A stretch of 64,000 nucleotides of DNA from Xanthomonas campestris pv. phormiicola (GTDB taxonomy: Bacteria > Pseudomonadota > Gammaproteobacteria > Xanthomonadales > Xanthomonadaceae), in the NCBI GenBank assembly GCA_025666215.1, contig CP102593.1:3795001-3859000 (forward strand), read 5' to 3'. Below the pieces are notes generated by a model. That model saw only the letters and a program-made list of their open reading frames with translations. It made no database searches and had not been told where the DNA came from. Below are positions 8,385-20,587 of the stretch, piece after piece. The translations under genes and the position numbers were made by a program. Numbering within the stretch: the first letter of the stretch is position 1; each line of letters starts with the position of its first letter.

Positions 8385-11300
8385 TTATTGCCCGACGGCC
8401 GTGACTTCGGCCGACCACGCGGAGCACCCGTTGTTGTTGCAGGCGCAGACCTTGAACTTCGCCGACAGGTTCGGCGCGCCGCTCACGGTACTGGCCGTCA
8501 TCCGGTTGGGGCCGTTGTAGACGATCGGACCGTTGAGCATGTAGCTGGTCGCACCCGTCGAGGCGCCCCAACTGGCGCTGTAGCGCGTCTGGCTGGTGCT
8601 GGGCGTGGTGTAGTACGCCTTGAGTCCTGTCGGTACTGGCGGCGGCAAGGCGACCACCACCGTTCCCGTCCCGGACGTGCCGCTGCACCCCGAGCCGTTG
8701 CACGCGCGGACACGGTAGACGTAGCTGCCATCGCCCTTGCCAGAGATTCCAGCACTTGTCCCGCCGCCGTTGTAGACCTGGCTCCAACTGCTGCCGCCGT
8801 TGCTGCTCTCCTCCAGTTGGTAACTGGTGGCCGTCGCCACCGCCGACCAACTCACGGAGTAGCTGCCGGTGTTGCTGCTGCTGGGTACGGACAGGCTGGG
8901 GGTGGACGGCGGCAGCAACACGGTGGTCGTCGCGGTCGCCGAATAGGAACTACAGCCGGAGCCATTGCAGGCACGTACGCGGTAGGCATAGTTGCCGTTG
9001 CCCTTACCGGAGATCCCAGCGCTAGTCCCGCTCCCGTTGTAGACCTGACTCCAATTGCTGCCGCCGTCGCCGCTCTCGTCCAACTGGTAGCTGGAGGCGG
9101 TCGCCACACCCGACCAACTCACGGAATAGCTACCGGTGCCGCTGCTGCCGGGCACGGAGAGGCTGGGGGTGGAAGGTGGCAACAGCACGGTGGTCGTTGC
9201 GGTCACCGAATAGGCGCCGCAGCCGGAGCCGTTGCACGCGCGCACGCGGTAGGCATAGCTGCCGTTGCCTTTACCGGAAATCGCGGCGCTGGTCCCACCG
9301 GCGTTGTAGATCTCCGACCAACTGCTGCCGCCGTTGCCGCTTTCTTCCAGCTGGTAGCTCGACGCGGTGGCGACGCTGGACCAGCTCACCGAGTAGCTAC
9401 CGTTGGCACTGCTGGCGGGCGCTGACAGGTTCGGTGTGGCTGATGGAGGCAACGCCACGGTCGTCGTCGCAGTCGCCGAGTAAGCGCTACACCCGCTGTT
9501 GTTGCACGCCCGCACTCGATAGGCATAGGCGCCGTTGCCCTTGCCGCTGATCGCGGTACTGGTGCCGCTGGCGTTGTAGATCTGCGACCAGCTGCTGCCG
9601 CCGTTGCCGCTTTCGTCCAGTTGATAGCTGGTGGCGGACGCCACCGCGTTCCAGCTCACCGAGTAGCTGCCGGTGGCGTTGCTCGCAGGAGCAGACAGAC
9701 TAGGCGCGCTCGCGGGAGGAAGCTGGACCACGGTGGTCCCCACGTTCGAGTACGCACTGCAGCCACCCGCGTTGCAGGCGCGGACGCGGTAGGTGTAGGT
9801 TCCGCTGCCCTTGCCGCTGATCACCTTGGTGGTGTCGTTGGCGCTGTAGATCTGCGACCAGGACGTGCCGCCGTTGCTACTTTCCTCCAGTGGGTAGCTG
9901 GTGCTGGCGGCAACGCTCGTCCAGGAGACGGTGTAGCTGCCGGTGCTGTTGGCGGACGGCGTGCTCAGCGCAGGCGCGGACGATGGCGCCGGCGGCGGCG
10001 GCAGCACGGCGGTGGTGGTCGAGATGCCGGCGACCAGGCTCCCTGCCACGTAGACGTACGCCATGGCTTTGCCCTGGCGCAGGTCGTCGGCATACAGCAG
10101 TTGTCCATCGCGGTTGTAGAAGCTGCGCTTGCCGCCGGTGGTGTAGTCCAGCACCCGGCGACCGGCGCCGTCGTATGCGTAGCTGGCCTTGCCGGCAACG
10201 CTGCGCAACCGGTTGCCATAGTCGAACTGGTACAACTCGCCATTCTTGTTGGACAGGTTGCCCTGTACGTCGTAGGCCAGGCCGATGACGGTCGACCCTC
10301 CTGCCCCCTGGGTCACGTTGCTCAGGCGATTGTGCGCATCGTAGACATAGCTGTGATCGCGCCCATGCACACGGACGCTGGCCAGATTGTCGAGCACGTC
10401 GTAGGAGTAGCGCGCGATATTGTCGCCACCGAACATTACCGACTCTGCCGTGATCAACCGATCCAGGCCGTCGTAGGTCATGCTGCGGGTCTGCCGCGTC
10501 GTCGCGTAGTCGGTGACCGAGGCGACGTTGGCATTGGCGTCGTAGGCATAGGCCATGTCCAGCGGGCCGCCGCCGCCGACATCGCTGCTGCGCGCAGGCA
10601 ACTGCCGCGCGTTCTGCGCCATCGTGTGGGCGATGCCGTTGCCGTAGGTGAATTGCTTGACCGCGCCATTAGGGTAGTAGCTGATGCCCGTCGCGTATGT
10701 GCCTGCCTGGGTGGGCTGCCCCAAGGCATTGGGCGCGTAGTCCACGCTCAGGCCAGGCGATGTCTGCATGGCGAGATGGCCATTGGCGTTGTAGCCGTAG
10801 CCGGCGGACCAATCGACATCGCCCCATTGCAGCCGCTCGCTGCTGGGCAGGCGCCGCTTGTTGTAACCGTAAGTCGTGGTGACCGCATTGCCCGAGGCGT
10901 CGCTGGCGACCATCGAGGCGACCAGGCCGTCCGGCAGATAGGTATAGGTGGTATTGCCGTTGCCGTCAGGGAAGGCGAGCGTCTTGATCCGGTTGCGCGC
11001 GTCGTAGGTGCGGGCGGCCTTGCGGGCGGCGATCGGCGCCGCCGTGCCGCTGGCATGGCAGGCAGTCGAAGGGTCCAGACCTGCAGCCGACCATGCGAGG
11101 TTGCCGGCGCCATCGTAGGCGGACAGGGTCGCGCCAGTTTCCGGCTCGACGCTGCGGCACAGTTGCTGGTAGCTGTCGTAGGCGAAGCTGCGCGTCACCG
11201 CAAGACTGCCGTCCGCATTGCGGCGGGTCAGCGACAGCGGCTTGCCGTACGCGTCGCGTGCGATGTCCATGTACGCGCCTTCGGGAAGGCTCAAGCTCAC

Positions 11301-13931
11301 CGGCCAGTCCGCGCTCGGCTGGTCGAAAGCCATGTAACCCGTGATGGTGCTCTGGTTCCTGGGGTTGGTGGTCTGGGTCAGGAAGCCGGACAGGTATTGG
11401 GTGGTGGTGGTCAGCAGGCCCAACTCGCTGTCCTGGGAAACCGATGTGGTCCGGCCCAGGGCGTCGTACTCGGTCCAGGTTCCCGTTCCCAGTTGGTCGG
11501 TGGTACCCGGATAGGAAGCGAACAGCACGCGCCCGGCGTGGTCGTACTGGTAGCGATTGAAGCGTTGCGTGGCGGCGACGTTGGCCGTGTCCTGCTCCTG
11601 GACCAGCAAAGGACGCCACAGTCCATCGAAGTAGGTGATCTTCCTGCTGTTCCCGGTCGCGATCGTTTGCCGCCAGTGCCCGGACCCGATGCCGAACTCG
11701 GCCGCATCGACGCGTTCGAACGACAGCGTGGTCGGCGCCCAGGCCACGGTATCGCCTGTGGGATAGGCGATACCGCTGATGCGTCCCATCGCGTCGTACG
11801 TGTAGGACGTCGTATAGCCGTTCTCATCGGTCACCGAGTCGATCAAGCCGCGATTGCTGACCACGGCCGAGTCGCTGGTTCCATCCGCATAGGCAATGTT
11901 CTGCGGCAGGCCGAGCTTCCATCCCCCCAGCGTGGTGGTGTTGCTGTTGCCATCGGTCACCGACGCCACCGTGCCATCGGTGTTGTAGCCGATCGACTGG
12001 ATCAGTTTGCCGAAGCGGCTGATCTGCGTGGGCAGCGCAGTCGCAGCGTCGTAGTTGGTGCTCGACATGACCTCTGCTGCACCCGGTGCCGTCTTGGTCA
12101 CCGAGGCAACTTGCCCCAGCACCCACTTGCCCAGGTTGTCGCTGTAGGCGGTGGCCTCGGTCCGGGAGTTCCCCAGCGTACTGGAACGGGTGACGCTGGT
12201 CGGGCGCGCGAACGCGTCGTAGGCATTTACCAGCGACTGGAAGGAAACGCCCTGCTGCGTGATCGTGGTCCGCTTCAGCGGACGCAGCCCCGATGTCGAG
12301 ATATCGTCGTTGTTGCCCATATTGTCGGAGCCGACAAGATTCGGGAACGGCATGGCAGCGACATCCGCGGTGGCGACATACTCGTTCTCGCTTGTGCTCA
12401 GGATCGTCACGACATCGCCTGAGCCACTATTGGTCACGGTCCCGGTCTCCGCCCCCAGGTCCACGCCTTCGTTGAGCTGGTACCAAGCGCCGAACTTGTA
12501 GCGTTTGAAGTCGTTCTCAGGACCGCGCACTTCGGTCTGCATGGACTTGCTGCAGGTCAGCTCGGGATTGGGAAGATCTGTGCGGGCGCAGGTTTCCTCG
12601 TAGGCCAGCGGCCGTGCGCCGATGTCATAGGTATAGGTCCACTGCATCGAGGGCAGGTCGGGCCCGGCGATCGACTTGCTGACCAGCGTCAAGGTATCCG
12701 AGAAGTTCGGAATGGTCAGATACTGGTAGGTGGTACTAGCTCCCGCTGCATCCATGAAACTGTTGCATTGCTTTGGAATGTTGTGGCGGAAATGCCGCTT
12801 CACCGAGAACGCGTAGGTTGCGGTCGCATTGCTCGGCAAGGTCACCGCATAGGTGAAATCTCCGCTGGAAGGTTCCGGCAGCGGACACCGAGCCGTGTCT
12901 GTGTACAGAGGCAACGAAGGGCTGGGAAGGATCTCCATGTTGCCGGTCTGGACATAGCGCGACTGCGCGTTGTCCGGCTGGGTGATGATCAGCGACTTGT
13001 CGTCGTAAGCGTATGTCCAGGTTCCCACGCTGGATTCGACCGAGGTGATGTTGGCGCCGGAGGTGCCGGTCACACTGATGTAGCGGCCGTCACTGGCATC
13101 GATCCGCGACAGCTGGTCGCCGTTGTACGTGTAGGTGACCCAGTTGCCGAAACGGTCCTCGATGCGCGTCGCCAGGAAGAAGACAGCCAGGCGGCTCATG
13201 GATGCTTTGGCCGAATAATTGCCAATGCGCTTGGAGATATCGGGGTGCGCCTTGCTGACGACCCAATCGAAATAGTACTTGTCGCCCTCCGGCGACAGCG
13301 CCACGAACCCTTCGCCCGGATATCCGTTCTTGGTGCTGGCCAGACAGGAGATGCGCCAGAAGTTCTTGGTGATCCATGGGTAGCTGGTGCCGTTGCTCGG
13401 CGCCGGCAACTGGCTGGCGGGCTCGTCCAGCATCGCCTGGTCGCCGGAGCCGGGAATGTGCATCCAGTTTCCCGACCAGTAGTCCGAGGCGGTCAAGGTG
13501 TAGTCCGGCGGCTGCGCGGGTTGGCTGCAGCGGCTGTTCGGACTGGATCCGTACACCTGCCAGCCGTTCGTGCTGAAGACGCCTTTGAGATAGGGCACAT
13601 CGAGCGATCCGCCGACGCCGAACCCGCCCAGTTTGCCGCTACGGCCCGCGCCCTCGTCCTCGATGACATGCGACCGTTGCAGCCGGACGGGGAGCTTGCT
13701 GTTGCCTGGAATGTCGATATCGGTCCAGTTGAACTCCACCGCACCGTTCTTCAGGCTGACCTGTTCGCCGAAAGAGTCGACGCTCAGCCGACCGATGTCC
13801 TGCGACTGCTTGATGCGCTCGATGTATTTCTGATCGAACCTCAACTCCTGCGCATCGGCAAGCATTGCGAACGCCATCGCCAGCAGGACCACACCTGCGC
13901 GCAGGCGAAGAAATGTGTCGAACTTTTCCAT
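8385..13931 (-). CDS. Large secreted RHS/YD-repeat protein with fibronectin-III-like tail
   Basis: A 1848-residue exported protein. I start at the ATG at 13931 because the next 28 residues form a good Sec signal (hydrophobic core followed by ADAQ); the open frame continues upstream but without signal-like sequence. After a beta-rich N-terminal part (to about residue 560) come many YD/RHS repeats such as YDAMGRISGI, YDHAGRVLFA, YDALGRTTSV, YDGLDRLITA and YDGAGRRVLDY, which in relatives build a cocoon around the toxin. The RHS part stops at YVYVAGSLVAG, where relatives continue into the core. Here a Pro-rich linker and six fibronectin-like repeats follow, then a stop. The missing core is encoded by the next gene. 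It probably acts in contact-dependent or secreted competition (inference). Confidence 0.87.
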   Translation of the reverse strand: MEKFDTFLRLRAGVVLLAMAFAMLADAQELRFDQKYIERIKQSQDIGRLSVDSFGEQVSLKNGAVEFNWTDIDIPGNSKLPVRLQRSHVIEDEGAGRSGKLGGFGVGGSLDVPYLKGVFSTNGWQVYGSSPNSRCSQPAQPPDYTLTASDYWSGNWMHIPGSGDQAMLDEPASQLPAPSNGTSYPWITKNFWRISCLASTKNGYPGEGFVALSPEGDKYYFDWVVSKAHPDISKRIGNYSAKASMSRLAVFFLATRIEDRFGNWVTYTYNGDQLSRIDASDGRYISVTGTSGANITSVESSVGTWTYAYDDKSLIITQPDNAQSRYVQTGNMEILPSPSLPLYTDTARCPLPEPSSGDFTYAVTLPSNATATYAFSVKRHFRHNIPKQCNSFMDAAGASTTYQYLTIPNFSDTLTLVSKSIAGPDLPSMQWTYTYDIGARPLAYEETCARTDLPNPELTCSKSMQTEVRGPENDFKRYKFGAWYQLNEGVDLGAETGTVTNSGSGDVVTILSTSENEYVATADVAAMPFPNLVGSDNMGNNDDISTSGLRPLKRTTITQQGVSFQSLVNAYDAFARPTSVTRSSTLGNSRTEATAYSDNLGKWVLGQVASVTKTAPGAAEVMSSTNYDAATALPTQISRFGKLIQSIGYNTDGTVASVTDGNSNTTTLGGWKLGLPQNIAYADGTSDSAVVSNRGLIDSVTDENGYTTSYTYDAMGRISGIAYPTGDTVAWAPTTLSFERVDAAEFGIGSGHWRQTIATGNSRKITYFDGLWRPLLVQEQDTANVAATQRFNRYQYDHAGRVLFASYPGTTDQLGTGTWTEYDALGRTTSVSQDSELGLLTTTTQYLSGFLTQTTNPRNQSTITGYMAFDQPSADWPVSLSLPEGAYMDIARDAYGKPLSLTRRNADGSLAVTRSFAYDSYQQLCRSVEPETGATLSAYDGAGNLAWSAAGLDPSTACHASGTAAPIAARKAARTYDARNRIKTLAFPDGNGNTTYTYLPDGLVASMVASDASGNAVTTTYGYNKRRLPSSERLQWGDVDWSAGYGYNANGHLAMQTSPGLSVDYAPNALGQPTQAGTYATGISYYPNGAVKQFTYGNGIAHTMAQNARQLPARSSDVGGGGPLDMAYAYDANANVASVTDYATTRQTRSMTYDGLDRLITAESVMFGGDNIARYSYDVLDNLASVRVHGRDHSYVYDAHNRLSNVTQGAGGSTVIGLAYDVQGNLSNKNGELYQFDYGNRLRSVAGKASYAYDGAGRRVLDYTTGGKRSFYNRDGQLLYADDLRQGKAMAYVYVAGSLVAGISTTTAVLPPPPAPSSAPALSTPSANSTGSYTVSWTSVAASTSYPLEESSNGGTSWSQIYSANDTTKVISGKGSGTYTYRVRACNAGGCSAYSNVGTTVVQLPPASAPSLSAPASNATGSYSVSWNAVASATSYQLDESGNGGSSWSQIYNASGTSTAISGKGNGAYAYRVRACNNSGCSAYSATATTTVALPPSATPNLSAPASSANGSYSVSWSSVATASSYQLEESGNGGSSWSEIYNAGGTSAAISGKGNGSYAYRVRACNGSGCGAYSVTATTTVLLPPSTPSLSVPGSSGTGSYSVSWSGVATASSYQLDESGDGGSNWSQVYNGSGTSAGISGKGNGNYAYRVRACNGSGCSSYSATATTTVLLPPSTPSLSVPSSSNTGSYSVSWSAVATATSYQLEESSNGGSSWSQVYNGGGTSAGISGKGDGSYVYRVRACNGSGCSGTSGTGTVVVALPPPVPTGLKAYYTTPSTSQTRYSASWGASTGATSYMLNGPIVYNGPNRMTASTVSGAPNLSAKFKVCACNNNGCSAWSAEVTAVGQ
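8640..9980 (-). repeat. Five tandem fibronectin-III-like repeats, 267-270 bp each
   Basis: Five in-frame repeats of 89-90 residues, each with the order SVSW, SYQLEES, GGSSWSQIYN, ISGKGNG, YAYRVRACNGSGC and a Leu-Pro-Pro linker, lie at the C-terminus of the large RHS protein. The DNA copies are very similar, with repeated words visible every 267-270 bases, which points to recent duplication or gene conversion. A sixth, divergent copy (8388-8638) ends the protein. Such repeats are easily miscounted by short-read assembly. Confidence 0.9.
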
Positions 13932-14426
13932 GTTGTTCTCGAACTCGATCAGCGACCAATAGATGGCCATGCCTCGCCCGCGGCATGGCATGTGTCCATG
14001 AGCCGCAGGAGTGACTGGGTTCAATGCATGAGTTTGCAGCGCCGATCGATAGATCGAACGCAGGGACCATCCGCGACGCTTTACGTCGCTGGTATCCGTT
14101 GATATGAAACAGCGCCCACCGTTGCGGCAAGCACGACAGCACCCGAATGACGATCCATGTTTTCCCCCGATCTCGACACCATGCACCACTGCGCTTCAGT
14201 TCAAAGCGCAGCAGAGCGCAATCCCTTTGCAGACGGCGCAGCCATCACTACAGCACAGCAGCATTGCACCGCCGATTACCCGCGCCTCAACTGTGATAGC
14301 GCGCACCTGAGGCTGTCAAGAGGAATTTTGCCGACTGCTCGTTAGCGGCTACGCAATGTGTGTAACAACTGGACAGGCCAGGAAATTTCCAAAGACCGCG
14401 TGGACGCATCGGCAGCAGCCGCCGAC
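13932..14426. other. Intergenic region upstream of the RHS gene
   Basis: No coding feature, RNA gene or strong terminator was recognised here. It must contain the promoter of the RHS gene (minus strand) and the end of the acetyltransferase transcript. The minus strand is open for a further 86 codons before the chosen RHS start, but that stretch has no ribosome site or signal-like sequence. Confidence 0.45.
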
Positions 14427-14957
14427 TCAATCGTCCGCCAGCCGCGCCCAACGTTCGTGGTCGCGCCACACCCCGCCGATGCGCAGGTAGCGCGGCGAAT
14501 AGCCTTCGTGGCGGAAACCGGCGCGTTTGACCAGCGCCAGCGAGCGTGCGTTGTCCGGCTGGATGTTGGCCTCCACCCGATGCAGGCCCAGTTCGGAAAA
14601 CCCGTAGGCCACGCACAGCCGCAAGGCATGCGTCATCAGCCCGCGGCCTTCGCAGCCGGCCATCGCGTGGTAGCCCAGGTAGGCGCTCTGGAAACAGCCG
14701 CCGACGATCTGGCTGAAGGTGAACAGGCCGGCGACCTCGCCGCTGTCGCGCGCGCGCGCCAGCAGTGCGACGTTGCTGCCGTCCAGGGTCTGCGCGTACC
14801 AGGCGTTGAAGCCGGGCACGTCGGTGAACGGATACGTCCACGGATGATGCAATGCGGTGCTGGCGCGGTGCGCCTGGATCAGCGCGAGCCCGTCGCGGCG
14901 CCGTACCCGCGCCAGCGACACGGCGGCGTCCGCGGCCTGGCTGGCGCTCTGGCCCAT
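14427..14957 (-). CDS. GNAT acetyltransferase, RimJ/RimL type
   Basis: A 176-residue acetyl-CoA-dependent N-acetyltransferase of the GNAT superfamily, probably acetylating a protein N-terminus or an amino sugar or antibiotic. Features include the central strand LLARARDSGEVAGLFTF, the acetyl-CoA loop region around GCEGRGLMTHALRL, and the family signature RVEANIQPDNARSLALVKRAGF followed by EGYSPRYLRIGGVWRDH. It is 4 nt downstream of a small unknown gene and in line with an MFS pump gene, so the three may form one transcript. The substrate is unknown. Confidence 0.85.
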   Translation of the reverse strand: MGQSASQAADAAVSLARVRRRDGLALIQAHRASTALHHPWTYPFTDVPGFNAWYAQTLDGSNVALLARARDSGEVAGLFTFSQIVGGCFQSAYLGYHAMAGCEGRGLMTHALRLCVAYGFSELGLHRVEANIQPDNARSLALVKRAGFRHEGYSPRYLRIGGVWRDHERWARLADD

Positions 14958-14961
14958 GTCT

Positions 14962-15375
14962 TCAGCCCGGCAGCGCCGCGCCGGCCCCGCGCTGCATGAC
15001 CTGCGCGTGGCGCTCCTTGAACTCGTCGAAGCTCAGCCCCTGCGCCTGCGCATCGGCGTGCGCGGCGTCCTTCAGCGCATCCGAATACACCAGCCGCACC
15101 GGCGTGCCGGCGCGCTCGTGCAGTTCCGCGGCCTGCATGATCAGCGACAGCACCTGCGCGGCGCTCTCGCTCTGCCCGGCGATACGCCCGTCCATGCCCA
15201 GCACCCACTCGCCGTCGCGGCGCACGATGCCGGCCAGCAAGGTGCGCTGCTGGTCGCGCAGCTCGGCATGCGGTTCGATCGCGGTGGCCGCGGCGGCGGC
15301 GGCTTCGCTGCGGTGGCGCAGGCGTTCGGCAAGCTTCTTGCGCACGTCGCGGCGCTGCTTGGACTGGATGGACAT
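14962..15375 (-). CDS. Small conserved-looking protein of unknown function
   Basis: A 137-residue soluble, Ala/Arg-rich protein that I do not recognise. The N-terminal third (SKQRRDVRKKLAERLRHRSE) is a strongly basic helix, followed by a middle segment VRRDGEWVLGMDGRIAGQS and a C-terminal helix ending in LSFDEFKERHAQVMQ. It has no signal or membrane segment. The 4-nt spacing to the acetyltransferase gene and the 52-nt gap after the MFS gene make co-transcription likely. A purine-rich AGGAAACC-type ribosome site precedes the ATG. Confidence 0.7.
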   Translation of the reverse strand: MSIQSKQRRDVRKKLAERLRHRSEAAAAAATAIEPHAELRDQQRTLLAGIVRRDGEWVLGMDGRIAGQSESAAQVLSLIMQAAELHERAGTPVRLVYSDALKDAAHADAQAQGLSFDEFKERHAQVMQRGAGAALPG

Positions 15376-15427
15376 GCGGTTTCCTCAACGATGACCCGGC
15401 GACGATAGCCCAACCGCGGCGCCGGCG

Positions 15428-16678
15428 TCACACCGGATCGGCCGGCTCCAGCTGCGGCACCTGGCTGCCGGGCCGCGGCAGGCGCTTGCCGCTGCGCCTC
15501 TCCCAGCGCCAGAAGCCCCAGCCGATCAGCAAGAACGCGCCCGAGCCCAGCGCCAGGTGCATCGGCCGGCCGCTGAGCAGCGGCGACAGCACACCGGCCA
15601 CCACGGTATTGAGCATCAGCTGGGTGAAGGCCTGCAACGACGAGGCCAGCCCGCGCTGGCGCGGGTACATGTCCAGCACCGCCAGCGCCAGGATCGGGAA
15701 GATCAGCGCCATGCCCAGCCCGGCCACGAAGATCGGCAGCACCGCCCACGGCAGCGCGATCTGCGGCGCGATCGCGGTGTAGGCGATGTTGCCGACCATC
15801 GACACGCCGCAGCAGATGAAGCCGATGCGCACCTGCCGCATCGGCCCGATGCGCCCGGCCATGCGCCCGGACAGGAACGAACCCAGGGTCATGCCGCCGA
15901 TGGTGGGAATGAACAGCCAGGCGAAATCGCGCTCGGTGCGGTGCAGCAGGTCGATGATGAACACCGGCGCCGAGGCGATGTACAGGAACACGCCGGCGAA
16001 GTTGAACGCGCCGGCCGCGGCCAGGCGCTGGAAGCGCGCATTGAACGCGATCGACACGTAGTCGCGCAGCAGCGTGCGCGGCGCCAGCGGCGTGCGCATT
16101 TGCGGCGGATGCGTCTCCGGCATCCAGCGCAGCGTAGCGACCAGCAACAGCAGCGAGAACCCGACCAGGAACCAGAAGATCGTCGGCCAGCCGGCGCCGG
16201 TGGCCAGGATCCAGCCGCCGATGATCGGCGCGATCGCCGGGGCGATGCCGAAGATCATCGACACCTGGCTCATCAGCCGCTGCGCGTCGTGGCCGTGGTA
16301 CAGGTCGCGGATCACCGCGCGGCCGACGATCATGCCCACGCCGGCGGAGAACCCCTGCAGCGCGCGGAACGCCAGCAGCATGGGCAGGTCGCGCGACAGC
16401 GCGCAGCCGGCCGAGGCCAGGATGAACACCACCAGGCCGCCGACGATCACCCGCCTGCGGCCCCAGGCATCGGACATCGGCCCATGCGCCAGGCCCATCA
16501 GCGCGTAGGCCAGCAGGTATACGCTGACCGTCTGCTGGATCGCCACCGGATCGGCGCGCAGGCGCTGCGCCAGCTGCGGGAACGCCGGGAAGATGGTGTC
16601 GATCGAGAACGGGCCGAACATCGCCAGCCCGGCCAGCAGCAATGCCAGGCGGCGGGTCGAGATCGTCGGGAGCGTCAT
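15428..16678 (-). CDS. Bcr/CflA-family multidrug efflux transporter (MFS)
   Basis: Inner-membrane proton-driven efflux pump of the drug:H+ antiporter-1 group, 416 residues with 12 predicted helices. The signature of the family is seen in helix 1 (MFGPFSIDTIFPAFPQLA), in the loop 2-3 motif GPMSDAWGRRRVIVGG, and in the antiporter region RALQGFSAGVGMIVGRAVIRD. The start at 16678 places the first helix about 9 residues in; a longer open frame upstream is basic and not membrane-like. Bcr relatives export bicyclomycin, chloramphenicol or sulfonamides; the substrate here is unknown. A downstream unknown gene and acetyltransferase may share its transcript. Confidence 0.88.
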   Translation of the reverse strand: MTLPTISTRRLALLLAGLAMFGPFSIDTIFPAFPQLAQRLRADPVAIQQTVSVYLLAYALMGLAHGPMSDAWGRRRVIVGGLVVFILASAGCALSRDLPMLLAFRALQGFSAGVGMIVGRAVIRDLYHGHDAQRLMSQVSMIFGIAPAIAPIIGGWILATGAGWPTIFWFLVGFSLLLLVATLRWMPETHPPQMRTPLAPRTLLRDYVSIAFNARFQRLAAAGAFNFAGVFLYIASAPVFIIDLLHRTERDFAWLFIPTIGGMTLGSFLSGRMAGRIGPMRQVRIGFICCGVSMVGNIAYTAIAPQIALPWAVLPIFVAGLGMALIFPILALAVLDMYPRQRGLASSLQAFTQLMLNTVVAGVLSPLLSGRPMHLALGSGAFLLIGWGFWRWERRSGKRLPRPGSQVPQLEPADPV

Positions 16679-16918
16679 GCGCAGGATCCTGGAAAGCCGG
16701 CCGCACGCAACCCGGGTGGGCGAACACGCGACGACACCGTCCAAGGGACGGAACGATGGGGAGAGGGAATGCCGCCATGATAGACCCTTGCCAGTGCCGC
16801 GTTAAGCGGCGCGGCCGCGGCCACGCCGCAGCGGGGCGCAGGCCCGCATGTTCAGCGAGCCGCGGCAGGCCCGCCGGGCGGGCCGTGCGGAGGCCGCCGT
16901 GGGCGCCGCCGGCCACGC

Positions 16919-16924
16919 TATAAT
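16919..16924 (+). promoter_or_regulatory. Candidate -10 element for the gcvP riboswitch transcript
   Basis: A perfect TATAAT lies 12 bases before the folded start of the glycine riboswitch, the right place for a sigma-70 promoter. No good TTGACA is present at the expected distance (GC-rich there), so strength is uncertain. Confidence 0.5.
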
Positions 16925-16936
16925 CGCCCGGCAGCA

Positions 16937-17113
16937 TGGTGGGAGAAGCGGGGCGACCCGCTGCCGAAGGCGCAAACGCCCGTAATCGCTCAGGCCCGAT
17001 ACCACCCGCACCAAGACTCTGGAGAGACCGGTCCAACCCGGCGCCGAAGGGGCACGAAGCGCAGCGCACCCCGCCGCCGCTTCCAAACTCTCAGGCAAAA
17101 GGACAGAGGGGCA
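16937..17113 (+). ncRNA. Tandem glycine riboswitch
   Basis: Two consecutive glycine aptamers in the leader of gcvP. The first runs from the GGGAGAAGCG stem through GCCGAAGGCGCAAAC to CTCAGGCCCGATACCACCC; the second contains TCTGGAGAGACCGG, GCGCCGAAGGGGCACGAA and the hallmark CTCAGGCAAAAGGACAGA. The short linker and the order are those of the cooperative tandem class. In relatives glycine binding turns on glycine-cleavage genes. About 100 bases separate it from the gcvP ATG and no clear terminator hairpin was seen in that stretch, so control may act on translation or through a less obvious structure. Confidence 0.93.
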
Positions 17114-17217
17114 GTGGGAAGACATGTGGCTTCCCGTCGGTCGTGTCCGCAGCTGCGGCCGACGGCGGCATCCGTGCGTCCTCCGCCCTTCGTGCCCTCC
17201 TCTGCCGGACGACCGCC

Positions 17218-20079
<2,862 letters not shown>

Positions 20080-20104
20080 CTGCCGCCGAGCCGCCCGCCC
20101 TCCG

Positions 20105-20143
20105 AACCCAGCCGCGTAGCCCGCGACTGGGTTTTTTCATGCC
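20105..20143 (+). terminator. Rho-independent terminator of gcvP
   Basis: Inverted repeat AACCCAGCCGCG / CGCGACTGGGTT around a short loop, followed immediately by a run of T residues, 25 bases after the gcvP stop. Confidence 0.88.
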
Positions 20144-20203
20144 TGCGATGTCCATGCGACACTCTGCGGCATCGTTTTCGATGCCCGACGCGGAGCCGCG
20201 CAC

Positions 20204-20572
20204 ATGGCCGTGGAGAAACTGGATCACGTGCAGCTTGCGATGCCGGCCGGCGGCGAAGCGGCGGCGCGCGCGTTCTACGCAGGCGCGCTCGGCATCCCCG
20301 AAGTGCCCAAGCCGGCGCATCTGGCGGCGCGCGGCGGCTGCTGGTTCGAACGCGGCGCGCTCAAGGTCCACCTCGGGGTGGAACAGGATTTCCGCCCGGC
20401 CAGGAAGGCCCATCCCGCGTTCATCGTCACGGGTCTCGCCGATCTGGTCCAGGCGCTGACCGCCGGCGGCTATCGGGTTGCCGAAGACCAGCCGCTGGAC
20501 GGCTACGAACGGCGCTACGTCGAGGATCCTTTCGGCAATCGGATCGAACTGATGGAGCCACGCGCCGGCTAA
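20204..20572 (+). CDS. VOC-superfamily (glyoxalase/dioxygenase fold) protein
   Basis: A 122-residue single-module vicinal-oxygen-chelate protein. The first half starts KLDHVQLAMPAGGE with the metal-type His and continues to the AFYAGALGIPEVPKP helix; the second half ends with the family signature VEDPFGNRIELMEP containing the metal-ligand Glu. Members include glyoxalases, fosfomycin or bleomycin resistance proteins and ring-cleaving dioxygenases. The residues are compatible with metal binding, but the reaction cannot be deduced. It stands alone after the gcvP terminator and converges on the diguanylate cyclase gene 15 nt away. Confidence 0.85.
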   Translation: MAVEKLDHVQLAMPAGGEAAARAFYAGALGIPEVPKPAHLAARGGCWFERGALKVHLGVEQDFRPARKAHPAFIVTGLADLVQALTAGGYRVAEDQPLDGYERRYVEDPFGNRIELMEPRAG

Positions 20573-20587
20573 GCGCCCGCGCGCGCC

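Noticed and set aside
8640..9980. CRISPR-like periodic repeats
   Set aside because: The 267-270-bp period is in frame within one coding region and encodes fibronectin-like domains; there are no short repeats with unique spacers.
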